This document shows positions 40,936 to 50,449 of a stretch of DNA of 64,000 nucleotides, one piece after another. The number at the start of each line of letters is the position of its first letter. Positions within the stretch are counted from its first letter, which is position 1. The notes below the pieces were generated by a model. The model was not told the DNA's origin. It ran no database searches and was given only the letters and a program-made list of their open reading frames with translations. Made by a program: the position numbers and the translations under genes. This DNA comes from Nitrospira sp. (GTDB lineage Bacteria; Nitrospirota; Nitrospiria; Nitrospirales; Nitrospiraceae): positions 2,364,721-2,428,720 of the forward strand of contig JARFXR010000001.1 in the NCBI GenBank assembly GCA_029194535.1, given 5' to 3'.

Positions 40936-41030
40936 CGGCTTTTACAAGCTGTGGGGGGAATTGGAGGGATAACAGCGACAGCTTGGGATGAAGAAGCAGA
41001 GGCCATCGCCCCTAGTCGAAAGGGTTATTG
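40936..41030 (+). promoter_or_regulatory. Leader element shared with the subtilase gene, site B
   Basis: CGGCTTTTACAAGC at 40936-40949 and, 59 nt on, CCCCTAGTCGAAAGGGTTATTG ending at 41030. CGAAAGGGTTATTG is identical to the word at 30757-30770. It lies about 67 nt before the start of the zincin-like gene. Confidence 0.45.
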
Positions 41031-41096
41031 AGCATTTCTCACGAAAGGCATAGCTAGGCAGCTGATTCGCACCTAGACGAAACGGGGTACCACGTC

Positions 41097-43079
41097 ATGG
41101 CGCTTCACCTTCACCGGAATAGTTATACCTCACCACCCGCTCAGCAATCAGTTCCTTCGCCTGGCTGGGTGTATTGGAAACAGTTCCTGACACGTACGGT
41201 AATCCCGCTTATAATAATCTTTACGTTTGGTCATGGCACTTCGAGAGCTTCCGCTTCAGATTCTGCTAATGGGCTTCCGGCATCCTTCGGGTCCGAATTC
41301 ACGGCTTGTCTCAACGAATTGCTTGAATTCTTCAATCGCCCGATTCCTGAAATTCCACCAGGCCCACATCCAATACCATTCCTTATCGGATGTGAAATTC
41401 CTGGCTGTGACGCTGGATCGTCTGGCCCTATAGACCTCCGCATTGATCTGCGCGGCGACGTCATCGAATCAGCCAACCTCGACATTGAAGGACTGCCTCC
41501 AAATACGGAGCTGAACTTTACAGGAGTGGGCGAACAATCCCTCACTAACCCAAGCCGATTCTTGATCGGAAAGAGCAAAGAGCGTTTCTTTATGGGGAGA
41601 AAAGTTGCACGCATCAGTGGAATCCCTGAAACAAGCATGAAGCATCGTCTAACACCGACTAGACTGATTGACGCCATATTGGATATGCGGTCGGCCATCG
41701 CGTTTCCGGCGGGTAACATCAGCTTGTCGTTCGATAGAGCCGCTCTCGAGAGATTGGACCGCGAGGCTAGGAAAGCCGGCACGCCGCACGGCCGGGAGCT
41801 TGCAGCGGTTGAACTAACGGTATCTGTAACCAGCGGCAAGACTGTACTGAGCCACCGTAAGATCGGCTATCACGTTATGTGGTGTTTGAGCCTGTCCCCA
41901 GACCCCGTACATTCGGATCCTGTCGATCAGATTCAACTGCTCGAAAACGAAGCCATGGGAGTGAGCTTTACGGAAGAGGCAATGGTATTAGCAAACGGAC
42001 GCATTCCTGTGATCGGAGAAACAACAGCCGGGAGGTGGATTGAGCCCGAGGCCTTTAAGTCTGCAACAATTTTCAAAATGAGAGAGAACAGGTTGAGGGA
42101 CGATGGATCTTGTACGGCGGAAACTTACTCCGGTACCACCGAACAATGCAGTCCTGAGATCTCGGTGTTTTCGCAAGGCAGAGGCATGAAACTTGTGACT
42201 CCGGTTACAAGTTGGACTGACAGACTGGGCGACAAGGCGAAAGCCGAGGTTAAGGGTACGAATAGTATGCTTAAGATCCCCATTCATTTTTATATCGCCT
42301 GGGAACATTCCGCTGCTCCATGTCCTGAACGAATAGAGCAGTTCCCATGTCCTGCCGTGCCGCCGACCACCCAATCACTCGCCGAGAATTGGCTGACCGA
42401 AGCCAGAACGATTCTCGACAACATGCGTTCGGGCATTACATTTGACACGCCGGAAATTACGAGCAAGGCTTCCAACCCCGTACTGTATGAGGCCGGCTGC
42501 GCCGACCGAGACTTACTCTATCCTCATTTTGATATCAAACCAGACGAAAGGCCTACGACAGTGAGGGTATTCTTTGTGCAACTCTCAAAGGAAGCCGATA
42601 TCAATGGAATACCTGTCCACGCTAACGGATGGGCTTGTGACATCCCCCCAAACGGCGCAAGCAATGATCACCTTGACTTACACCGGTACAACGACATCCT
42701 CATCAGCACGTCGATCGCCAATTCCACCACCTTGGCTCATGAGCTCGGCCACGCCCTCTTTCTACAAGATCTCAACGATGCGGGCGGCGACATTACCGAA
42801 CCCCTTGAGTGGGCTAGCGGCCTCGGCCGCTGTCTGCCCCCTGCATCAGTGGGACAGCCTGGCTATCTGGAACCAGCCTGCAAATTTCTCATGTGGTCCG
42901 GCAGTCCAATTCGTAGCGTGTTGACCAAAGGACAGAGCTTTAGGTCGAATGTCAACCATCTATCAGCCATTCATCGACACACCTTAGCAACGAGACCCTT
43001 GGATGGGTTGTCACCCAGAGATTGTCTGGACTCCATGCGTACTGCAACATGTCCAGCTCTGACGCTTGACATCAACTGA
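41097..43079 (+). CDS. Exported zincin-like metalloprotease candidate
   Basis: 660 residues. An N-terminal hydrophobic segment (TVIPLIIIFTFGHGTSRASA) acts as signal peptide. In the last third, TTLAHELGHALFLQDL contains the zinc-binding HELGH (H548, E549, H552); a third ligand could be Glu or His in the following EPLEWASGLGRC region. The large central region is beta-rich, with paired Cys (IGCEIPGCDAG, CPERIEQFPCPAVP), and is not recognised. It probably acts outside the cytoplasm and may process the TPS exoproteins; that role is inference. Confidence 0.7.
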   Translation: MALHLHRNSYTSPPAQQSVPSPGWVYWKQFLTRTVIPLIIIFTFGHGTSRASASDSANGLPASFGSEFTACLNELLEFFNRPIPEIPPGPHPIPFLIGCEIPGCDAGSSGPIDLRIDLRGDVIESANLDIEGLPPNTELNFTGVGEQSLTNPSRFLIGKSKERFFMGRKVARISGIPETSMKHRLTPTRLIDAILDMRSAIAFPAGNISLSFDRAALERLDREARKAGTPHGRELAAVELTVSVTSGKTVLSHRKIGYHVMWCLSLSPDPVHSDPVDQIQLLENEAMGVSFTEEAMVLANGRIPVIGETTAGRWIEPEAFKSATIFKMRENRLRDDGSCTAETYSGTTEQCSPEISVFSQGRGMKLVTPVTSWTDRLGDKAKAEVKGTNSMLKIPIHFYIAWEHSAAPCPERIEQFPCPAVPPTTQSLAENWLTEARTILDNMRSGITFDTPEITSKASNPVLYEAGCADRDLLYPHFDIKPDERPTTVRVFFVQLSKEADINGIPVHANGWACDIPPNGASNDHLDLHRYNDILISTSIANSTTLAHELGHALFLQDLNDAGGDITEPLEWASGLGRCLPPASVGQPGYLEPACKFLMWSGSPIRSVLTKGQSFRSNVNHLSAIHRHTLATRPLDGLSPRDCLDSMRTATCPALTLDIN

Positions 43080-43118
43080 AATCGCGTGGGCCATGGCGAA
43101 AGGTCACAAGGTTGAATC

Positions 43119-43667
43119 ATGATGAGACATCCCGGCGGTACACGTCGTCTACTAACAACCGCCTACGTGGTAATGATGAACTTCTCAAATGGTGAGATTG
43201 TCAGTGCCCAGCTGGCTCCTCCCTCAACGGAAGAACGAACCATCGCTGTTCATCGTATAGTCCTGAACTGGTTGCAATGCGAGGAATGCACTCCCCGTCA
43301 GCTCCAGGCAGTGGTCCGACTTGGTCCCAAAGCCGTGCCATTCCTCTCGGCTGCACTGCAAGACGGCCCCACGATGATTGAATTGGCACCTGTGACCCGC
43401 TTTCTCCAACGACGCTACGCAGACCTCCGGAAATATTCTTCGTTACATTCTGATGCTCCGCTGCGACTCACCGAGAGCGAGTACATTAGTTTCCACGTGT
43501 CACAGTTGAAAACCCAATATCAAATTCGAGCTGCAACGGCTTTGGGAGCCATTGGCGGCCCCTTGGCTAAGCAAGCGCTGGAAGTTTCCCCGGATCAGCC
43601 ACTTTCAGCGACGGTGAACCGGGTTGTCAAACAAGCGTTGTCACGGAGCAATCCGCTGATCCCTTGA
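43119..43667 (+). CDS. Exported or membrane-associated helical protein
   Basis: 182 residues. A weak signal segment (RRLLTTAYVVMMNFSNGEIVSA) is followed by a helical repeat region (HRIVLNWLQCEECTPRQLQAVVRLGPKAVPFLSAAL ... IRAATALGAIGGPLAKQAL) reminiscent of HEAT-type repeats. It starts 39 nt after the zincin-like gene. Function unknown. Confidence 0.6.
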   Translation: MMRHPGGTRRLLTTAYVVMMNFSNGEIVSAQLAPPSTEERTIAVHRIVLNWLQCEECTPRQLQAVVRLGPKAVPFLSAALQDGPTMIELAPVTRFLQRRYADLRKYSSLHSDAPLRLTESEYISFHVSQLKTQYQIRAATALGAIGGPLAKQALEVSPDQPLSATVNRVVKQALSRSNPLIP

Positions 43668-43779
43668 GCGCATTTGAAGGAGATTAAGCGCACAGCCGAG
43701 AGTCTGGGTCGATTACAGCCCTGGCCTGTTTCAACACTGACTAGCTGGCAAATTCATTCACCTAAATAAGGGAGGCGAT

Positions 43780-44847
43780 ATGAGGTTTCGTCGAGAATGG
43801 ACGCTTGTAGTGCTTTTCCTTTTTTTATGCCTTCCGGTGACTACATTCACCAGATCCCTCTCGTACGCGGGGAACATCAACGTCACGATTGACGGACAGG
43901 TACCGCCGAACCCGGCCCCCGCTAACTGCAATGATCCGACTAAATGTATAAACATCGGAGGTTCTTACGGAGTGCTCACTGTAGCTCCCGTCTCTTCAGG
44001 CTCAGGCCGAGGTGCTTACGCGCGTGTCGAATTCCCTCAAGCACTGACTGATCTGACCCACGACTCCCTTCAGATTACCAACGCCAGAATTACCAACACG
44101 GGTGGGGACAAGACCTTCACGATCGTTCTTGAACAGCAAGACGCTCAGCAGCCGAATTCCACCAAATACTACAATACCTACTTGAACGGAAACTTCGGGG
44201 CCGTTGCCGGGAATTCGATAACGTCCAGAAGCTTTTACAAGGTTTCCACCTATGAGCAGGTTGGCTCGACGCTCAGTCACTCGGTGACATGTTCGAGTAC
44301 CTGCGCAACTGCCTTCTCGAAAAAGACCGGGGCGCAGAAGAATCCGGGAACCAGTCTCCGTTGGGTAAAAAGCGAAGTGACCATTACGCTCAAAGCCGGC
44401 AGCTACGTGGATCTCAATAGCGGAGCTCAAATCATCACATCTGGAACGCCGCCGGACCTTTCGGCAAACGAGCTCGTGGATGGGTCTCCACTGCCATGTC
44501 CTGGATGTGTGCCAAAGTCAGACTTGAGCGTCCTCTGTTCCACAACTTACTCCACCGCAAAGATGTTCGGCTGTCCTTCTTGCGTCACCGAAGACGGTCA
44601 AGTAGCTACAAACGCGAAAGTCAAACTCTTTGCGTTGGCCAACGGAAGCAGCATTGCCCAGGAAATGGCAAGAGGCAAAGGTGAGCACCTTGCTTCGCTG
44701 GCCGCCCTACTGAAAGTCTCGCAAAGCCAGGAGACGACTTTCTTTGCTTTAGCTCAAGAGCAATACCGTATATCCGCTGGGATTGAAGCACCGGAGCAGC
44801 TCGTTAGCGCACTCCAGGTGGCATGGAGCAATCAAAGGGAGAGGTGA
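43780..44847 (+). CDS. Exported protein with Cys-rich C-terminal half
   Basis: 355 residues. The signal peptide is WTLVVLFLFLCLPVTTFT. A beta-rich domain of about 200 residues (ITNARITNTGGDKTFTIVLEQQ) is followed by a short Cys cluster (PCPGCVPKSDLSVLCSTTY, FGCPSCVT) and a helical tail. GGGAGGCGAT precedes the ATG. No family recognised. It lies directly before the second TpsA gene. Confidence 0.65.
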   Translation: MRFRREWTLVVLFLFLCLPVTTFTRSLSYAGNINVTIDGQVPPNPAPANCNDPTKCINIGGSYGVLTVAPVSSGSGRGAYARVEFPQALTDLTHDSLQITNARITNTGGDKTFTIVLEQQDAQQPNSTKYYNTYLNGNFGAVAGNSITSRSFYKVSTYEQVGSTLSHSVTCSSTCATAFSKKTGAQKNPGTSLRWVKSEVTITLKAGSYVDLNSGAQIITSGTPPDLSANELVDGSPLPCPGCVPKSDLSVLCSTTYSTAKMFGCPSCVTEDGQVATNAKVKLFALANGSSIAQEMARGKGEHLASLAALLKVSQSQETTFFALAQEQYRISAGIEAPEQLVSALQVAWSNQRER

Positions 44848-44913
44848 ACTTGAACTCTAGGGAGCGATCGTGCACCGTCACCGCTTCTTAGGAACTCATT
44901 GGAGGGACCGGAT

Positions 44914-47900
44914 ATGCCGCGCTGGGATCTAGGGAAACACCCGCGAGACATACTTCTTCGACAAGTCGGTTGCGTGGTTTTATGCATCGGACTACTTCTT
45001 ATGGACCATCATTCAAGCCCCTCTGCCCGCGCTGCCACTTCGCTCACGCCGACACCGGGCCCTGCCGGGCTCGGCACCCAAGTGCTGCCGCCCAGCGGCG
45101 GCAACACCTACGGCATTCGGGGCGGAACCACGGTGGGCACAAACTTGTTCCACAGTTTCGGTCAGTTCAGCGTGGCCACGGGAGATATCGCGCAATTTCA
45201 AACGTCCAACCTACTCCCCAACGGTGCGATGAGCAACATTCTCAGCCGGGTGACCGGCGGAAACCCCTCCGCTATCTTCGGGACGATCGACAGCGCGACC
45301 TTCTATCCCGGCGCGAACCTCTTTCTCATGAACCCCGCCGGCGTTCTCTTCGGGCCAACTGCGACTTTGAATATCGGTGGGATGGCGACGTTTACCACTG
45401 CCGATTACCTCCGTCTCGTTGAGGTCGATGGCGTGAGTGGAATCTTCCACGCAAATCCTGCAACAACAAGTGTATTGACCACTGCCCCAGTCGCCTCCTT
45501 CGGCTTTCTGGGCTCGAATCCCGCCGCCATCGCCATACAGGGCAGCCAACTTGCTGTGGCAACCGGAACAGGACTCTCACTAGTCGGAGGGAAAACCGGT
45601 TTCACCTTTACCGATCCGGACACAGGACTGACCGCCTCTGCTCCTGACGGCGTGACGATGACCGGCGGTAGCCTCTCAGCCCCCAGCGGGCAGATCAACC
45701 TGGTGAGCGTCGCGTCAGCGGGAGAGATTTCAACCGTGGACTTCCTCCCCGATCCAAGCATGGCAATGGGCCCCATTTCGCTCTCCCAAGGAGCAGTCGT
45801 TGACGTGTCGGGTGACGGCGGGGGGACCGTCCGCATTCGTGGGGGCCGGTTCGTGATGGACCAGGGAGCGATCCTGATCGCCCATACAACCGGCGCCAAT
45901 GACGGAGCGCCCACAGCAATCAGCATCAATGTGACCGACGAAGTTTCGCTTAATCACCAGAGCGGATTATTCGCCTGGGCCAGAGGTGCGGGACGAAGCG
46001 GCAACATCGAAGTTACCGGCCGGACCATCGAAATCGCGGACGGTTCCCTTGTCTATACGAACAGCACCGACGCAGGGACTCCGGGAAATATCACCGTGAC
46101 GGCAACTGATACAGTCTCAGTCCGTGGAGCCGACGAGCTTGGCAACCCCAGCGAAATACTCAGTGATTCATTGGGGCTGGCATCAACCGGGTCGATAACG
46201 CTCCGGGCCCCGGTCATCAACCTACTAGACATGGGCGCAGTTGAGACTCGCATGTTTGGTTTCGGTGAAGGAGTTCGTGCCGGAGACATCACGATCGAGG
46301 CGACGAATCTAAATCTGCTCAGCGGAGGGAAGATTAACATCGTGAGCGGAAGCGGCGCGCCGACCGGAAACATTGCCATCACCGCAACGGATTCAATCAC
46401 TCTCGTCGGAACGAACGATTTCGGCACAACGAGTTTCATTACAAATGAGAACACTTCCGGCGGCACCGGCACGATCACGATTCACACAGGAAGTCTGACA
46501 CTTAGCGATCAAGCAAGAATCAATAGCACCACCTTCCTTGACTCAGATCCGGCAGCCGCAAACACTCCGAAAATCGCAATCACCGCGGATTCCTCCATTG
46601 CCCTTTCTTCTGGCAGCAGAATCGACATTGGCGGGTCCATTTCCGATACGGGACGACTGGAGTTGTCTACTCAGAATCTCACGATGTCCGGCACAAGTTC
46701 GATCACGACGTTGTCCAACGCCAACGGGGCATCCGGTCCGATCGTGATGAATGTCCAAAACCTGACCGTGTCAGAGGGAAGCCAGATCGTAAGTTCATCG
46801 GCGCTGGGGCTCGGTCGCGGGGGCGACATCACGGTCAATGCCACTGCATCCGTCGTCGTAACCGGTCAGGGAACAGATCCGTTTGGAGGCACGCTGACGA
46901 GCGGAATCTTCTCGAATACGATCAGCGGTCTTGACGACCCAACCTTCGCTGGCAACGCGGGAAATATCGCGGTTACAGCTCATTCCATCGAAGTGTCCAG
47001 CGGAGCGAGAATCGACAGTAGCAGTCAGCTCCTGGCCTATGGGAACGCTGGGACCATTGACCTCCGGGCTCCGACGATCAACGTGAATGGTGGCATCATC
47101 TCGACCTCGACCGAATTTGCCGGGCAAGCAGGCTCGATCTCGCTGCATGCGGATGCCGTCACAGTCAACAACGGCGGCCAGCTCACCAGCAGCAGTGTCG
47201 TGCGCCAAACACCGATTTTCGAGGGAGAGATTATTCCTCCTCCCACCGGCAACGCCGGCAACATCACCATCCAAGGCGTCGCCAGCCCAGCGCAATCGGT
47301 CGTCATCGACGGCACAGGCAGCGGTCTGTTCACCAACACACAAGGTTCCGGCGCAGGCGGGAACATCTTCGTGAACGGCAACTCCGTCATGCTCTCTAAC
47401 GAGGGCGCGTTGTCGGCCACGACCTCAGGTTCAGGAAATGCGGGGAATATCACTGTAGTGTCCGATACGGTCTCACTCACCAATTTTGCAACGATTTCAG
47501 CAAGCACTTCTGGAGAGGGTGCTGGAGGTAGCATCCACATATCGGCACAAAACACAATCAGCGCTGTTGATTCATTCATCAACGCGAGCGCGAACTCTGT
47601 ACAACCTGGTGCAGGCAGCGGCGGTCACGTTCTCCTAAGTGCTCCGACGATTAACGTTGCTGGGGGCGACATCTCGACGCTGACCATTGGACCAGGAAAC
47701 GCTGGTGATATCAGCTTTCAGGCAGGGCAATTCACATTGAGCGCAACTGAGGGCGCTCCGGGACAAGTCGAAGCCAGCACGTCTGGGCCTGGTCACGGTG
47801 GAAGCATCTCTGTCCTTGGACTCACCGGTCCTGGCAGCCAAGCAAGCGATGTGACGCTATCAGGACTCAGCAGTCTCCGGAGCGAAACCCAAACTCTTAC

Positions 47901-49221
47901 CGGAGGGACAGCAGGGAACATCGGCATTGAAACTGTTCGGCTGTCGCTCACGGAGGGAAGTGCAATCACAACTGCCGCACTTAACAGTCCCGGAAACGCG
48001 GGCAACGTGACGCTAAACGCGACGGACTCGTTCCTGGTATCGGGCAGTCGCGTGACGAGCGATGTCCTATTTGGTAGTAGCGGCAATGGTGGTCAAATCA
48101 CCGTGACTACCCCGAGTCTGACAGTCACCCAAGGGCCTAACGGATTTGGAGGAGTCATAGCCGGAGTTATTTCAACGAGCACAGGCTCATCGGGCAATGC
48201 AGGTTCCGTGACGATCAACACAAACAATCTGACCTTGGCTGATGGAGGAAGAATAACGAGCAGCAGTTTCCTTGACGATCCAATTTTCCCTCCAGCGACC
48301 GGCGCAGCAGGCACCGTGGTTGTTCAGGGACTCAATGGGCCAGGTACGCAAGCCAATTTGATCGCCATAGCCGGGCAGGATAGCTCCGGTCAATCCAGTG
48401 GCATCTTCACGACCACGCAAGGCATTGGGGCCGCAGGCGATATCACGGTCTACGCCCAGTCTGTCACGCTTCAGAATAACGCGCAGATTTCGAGCAGCAG
48501 CACGGGCACGGGGATAGCTGGGAACATCGCTATTACCGCGAATCAGATTTTTACCGCCGTCAACAGCTCGGTCACGACCGAAGCGAATAACTCCAGCGGC
48601 GGCATCATTAAGATCACGACGAACCCCAACGGCACGGTAGAACTGTCCAACAGCACGATCAGCGCCTCGGTCCTCGACGGCACCGGCGGAGGTGGGAGCG
48701 TGAATATCGATCCGCAATTTGTGATTTTGCAGAACAGTCAGATCCTCGCGCAGGCGGTGCAGGGGCCGGGCGGCAACATCAACATCACGATCACCAACGG
48801 CGGGCTCTTTTTGCCGGATGCCACCAGTGTCGTGAGCGCCTCCTCGCAGTTCGGCCAACAAGGCACGGTCACGATTCAAGCACCGATCGCCCCAGCCGGC
48901 GGCAAGATTCAGCCGCTCGGAAAAGCGCCCCTTCAAGTGACGGCGTTGCTCAGCCAGCGCTGTGCGGCGATCGCGCGTGGGGAAGTCAGCAGCTTTGTCG
49001 TGGCGGGTCGCGACACCCTGCCGACTGAGCCCGGCGGCTGGCTGACAAGTCCGTTGGCCTTGGGGTCATCGGAGGCAGGATCGGCAATGCAGGCCGGAAA
49101 CCGAGGGCTCCCGTCTGAATCCTCTGACCCAACGATCGTTTCGCTGCGCCGCCTCCCCTCTGCTTGGGCAGTAGCGGCACAACTCGTTGAAGATGACTGG
49201 GTAGCAGGCTGCGGATCGTAG
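44914..49221 (+). CDS. TpsA-type exoprotein (filamentous haemagglutinin-like), second copy
   Basis: 1435 residues from ATG 44914, which follows GGAGGGACC; the TTG 15 nt upstream is part of that Shine-Dalgarno. The signal region is CVVLCIGLLLMDHHSSPSARA. The TPS domain closely matches copy 1 (GGNTYGIRGGTTVGTNLFHSF, SNILSRVTGGNPSAIFGTI, ANLFLMNPAGVLFGPTATL). A very long beta-helical passenger of GNI/GGxI repeats follows. The last 230 codons, including SQRCAAIARGEVSSFVVAGR, are almost identical to TpsA1 also at the DNA level. It has no catalytic domain, so an adhesin or surface-fibre role is likely. Confidence 0.9.
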   Translation: MPRWDLGKHPRDILLRQVGCVVLCIGLLLMDHHSSPSARAATSLTPTPGPAGLGTQVLPPSGGNTYGIRGGTTVGTNLFHSFGQFSVATGDIAQFQTSNLLPNGAMSNILSRVTGGNPSAIFGTIDSATFYPGANLFLMNPAGVLFGPTATLNIGGMATFTTADYLRLVEVDGVSGIFHANPATTSVLTTAPVASFGFLGSNPAAIAIQGSQLAVATGTGLSLVGGKTGFTFTDPDTGLTASAPDGVTMTGGSLSAPSGQINLVSVASAGEISTVDFLPDPSMAMGPISLSQGAVVDVSGDGGGTVRIRGGRFVMDQGAILIAHTTGANDGAPTAISINVTDEVSLNHQSGLFAWARGAGRSGNIEVTGRTIEIADGSLVYTNSTDAGTPGNITVTATDTVSVRGADELGNPSEILSDSLGLASTGSITLRAPVINLLDMGAVETRMFGFGEGVRAGDITIEATNLNLLSGGKINIVSGSGAPTGNIAITATDSITLVGTNDFGTTSFITNENTSGGTGTITIHTGSLTLSDQARINSTTFLDSDPAAANTPKIAITADSSIALSSGSRIDIGGSISDTGRLELSTQNLTMSGTSSITTLSNANGASGPIVMNVQNLTVSEGSQIVSSSALGLGRGGDITVNATASVVVTGQGTDPFGGTLTSGIFSNTISGLDDPTFAGNAGNIAVTAHSIEVSSGARIDSSSQLLAYGNAGTIDLRAPTINVNGGIISTSTEFAGQAGSISLHADAVTVNNGGQLTSSSVVRQTPIFEGEIIPPPTGNAGNITIQGVASPAQSVVIDGTGSGLFTNTQGSGAGGNIFVNGNSVMLSNEGALSATTSGSGNAGNITVVSDTVSLTNFATISASTSGEGAGGSIHISAQNTISAVDSFINASANSVQPGAGSGGHVLLSAPTINVAGGDISTLTIGPGNAGDISFQAGQFTLSATEGAPGQVEASTSGPGHGGSISVLGLTGPGSQASDVTLSGLSSLRSETQTLTGGTAGNIGIETVRLSLTEGSAITTAALNSPGNAGNVTLNATDSFLVSGSRVTSDVLFGSSGNGGQITVTTPSLTVTQGPNGFGGVIAGVISTSTGSSGNAGSVTINTNNLTLADGGRITSSSFLDDPIFPPATGAAGTVVVQGLNGPGTQANLIAIAGQDSSGQSSGIFTTTQGIGAAGDITVYAQSVTLQNNAQISSSSTGTGIAGNIAITANQIFTAVNSSVTTEANNSSGGIIKITTNPNGTVELSNSTISASVLDGTGGGGSVNIDPQFVILQNSQILAQAVQGPGGNINITITNGGLFLPDATSVVSASSQFGQQGTVTIQAPIAPAGGKIQPLGKAPLQVTALLSQRCAAIARGEVSSFVVAGRDTLPTEPGGWLTSPLALGSSEAGSAMQAGNRGLPSESSDPTIVSLRRLPSAWAVAAQLVEDDWVAGCGS

Positions 49222-49257
49222 CAAGTGCATCACACAAACAAACCAGGAGGTAGAGTC

Positions 49258-49566
49258 ATGCATTTTGATATCCCGAGTGGATACCATTCCAGGGGTGGTG
49301 GTACAGGGCCCTTTCTGTTCGTGTGGAACACCACGGACGGGCCGGGGACAGTCACACAGTATAAGTTTCAGGTCGGAACCCAATCGGGATCGTACAATAA
49401 GTACAACGGCGCATGGATAGTCGGCAATTTCCCTCCAGGTCAGTTGCAGGACAACAAAGTGACGATTAGCGTAACTGGTAGTCCGACGCTCTACGTGAGA
49501 ACGCAATATGTGAAGAATGGCCAACTGTTCAGTACAACCCCCGTTCCCTTCACCTGCGGTACATAG
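49258..49566 (+). CDS. Small hypothetical protein, beta-rich
   Basis: 102 residues from ATG 49258, fixed by CCAGGAGGTAGAGTC upstream; the longer frame from 49225 overlaps that site. The sequence is aromatic and Gly-rich (FDIPSGYHSRGGGTGPFLFVWNTTDGPG) with a PFTC tail. It lies 36 nt after the TpsA2 stop, so it is probably in the same transcript. It may be a small cytosolic or leaderless partner; no family recognised. Confidence 0.6.
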   Translation: MHFDIPSGYHSRGGGTGPFLFVWNTTDGPGTVTQYKFQVGTQSGSYNKYNGAWIVGNFPPGQLQDNKVTISVTGSPTLYVRTQYVKNGQLFSTTPVPFTCGT

Positions 49567-49634
49567 GCGACGGACGTATCACCAAACGGAGTTCGAGCCA
49601 TACGGGAGCTGAGTTAAACCGAGGGAGGCTTGAC

Positions 49635-49961
49635 ATGGCAACGACGCTGACAGCCGCAGTGGAGATTACGAGCCAAACAACGATACCCATTCAGGAGGAC
49701 GTCATTATTGCTTGGAAGACTAACGGCGAAGAAATATTGGGATTCGATATCCGGATCGGCGCTACGGAAGGTGACTGGGATGTACTGAACTGTCATGTTG
49801 GTCCCATGGTGCAGCAGATAAGTCTGCCCGAATTGCCCAAGAATTTGACCAAGCTGTATTTAGAGTTTTCCTACACCATCCCTGCGGCAGCTATGCATCA
49901 TGGGGTCGGCTATGAACACGTCCTGCTCAGCGAAAAGCCAATCCCGATCTGGCGGAAATAA
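49635..49961 (+). CDS. Small hypothetical protein with Ig-like strand pattern
   Basis: 108 residues, MATTLTAAVEITSQTTIPIQEDVIIAWKTNGEEI, an alternating strand pattern with single Cys (VLNCHV). No signal peptide. GAGGGAGGCTTGAC precedes the ATG. It follows the 102-residue gene by 68 nt, and the two look like paralogous-size partners of the TpsA2 transcript. Function unknown. Confidence 0.6.
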   Translation: MATTLTAAVEITSQTTIPIQEDVIIAWKTNGEEILGFDIRIGATEGDWDVLNCHVGPMVQQISLPELPKNLTKLYLEFSYTIPAAAMHHGVGYEHVLLSEKPIPIWRK

Positions 49962-49982
49962 CTGACTCACCTAGGACGGAAA

Positions 49983-50030
49983 GGCTACCTCCACATGCAA
50001 CTGACGGTGGTAGCCGGTCCTTCCACTTTT
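49983..50030 (+). terminator. Candidate terminator of the TpsA2 operon
   Basis: GGCTACC (49983-49989) pairs with GGTAGCC (50009-50015), followed by TTCCACTTTT. The stem is short but is supported by an outer GGAC/GTCC pair. Confidence 0.4.
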
Positions 50031-50044
50031 GCGGTAAGCGCAAG

Positions 50045-50088
50045 GGTGTCAGGAACCGTTTCCCGGTTTTCACTCAGTTCCTGACACC
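50045..50088. repeat. 12-bp perfect inverted repeat hairpin
   Basis: GGTGTCAGGAAC (50045-50056) and GTTCCTGACACC (50077-50088) around a 20-nt loop, followed by TTG. It is probably a second terminator or dispersed palindrome behind the TpsA2 operon. Confidence 0.55.
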
Positions 50089-50097
50089 TTGTTCCAC

Positions 50098-50251
50098 TAG
50101 AACCTATCTCACAATGGGTGTTCCGGTCAGAACTGGTCATGCCCGCGAAAGCGGGCATCCAGAATGACCTGAAAAGACTGGATTCCCGCCTGCGCGGGAA
50201 TGACGACCACAGATCCCATCCCATCATGAATGGAATTTGAGATAGGTTCTA
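50098..50251. repeat. 154-bp MITE-like repeat, copy 2
   Basis: Perfect 14-bp terminal inverted repeats: TAGAACCTATCTCA at 50098 and TGAGATAGGTTCTA ending at 50251. It contains the same two REP-type hairpins as copy 1 at 14361-14514 and no coding capacity. Confidence 0.75.
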
Positions 50252-50269
50252 TTCAGTCCCGCTTCTACC

Positions 50270-50307
50270 TGAATCCTTTTAGATTCACCGAGAATACTTT
50301 TAGGTTC
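50270..50307 (+). promoter_or_regulatory. Tandem palindromic enhancer site without a peptide gene
   Basis: TGAATCCTTTTAGATTCA (50270-50287), a perfect palindrome, and GAATACTTTTAGGTTC (50292-50307). This is among the best-preserved examples in the window. Confidence 0.6.
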
Positions 50308-50449
50308 CATGAACTTGTAAACAAGTCAATCTCTCCTCCCCTTCCCGGGCGACGCTCACTTCAATAGATTCACTCATATCCGGTCCATTTGGCCAGGTTG
50401 CGCGCCTTCTGAACCATCGTCCCTTCACGAGCCATCATCTTTACGTCCA

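Noticed and set aside
34000-48600. Repetitive Gly/Asn-rich DNA in the TpsA genes as a possible CRISPR or tandem-repeat array
   Set aside because: The repeats are irregular in length and lie in frame within beta-helix passenger domains; there are no identical direct repeats with regular spacers. No CRISPR array is present in the window.
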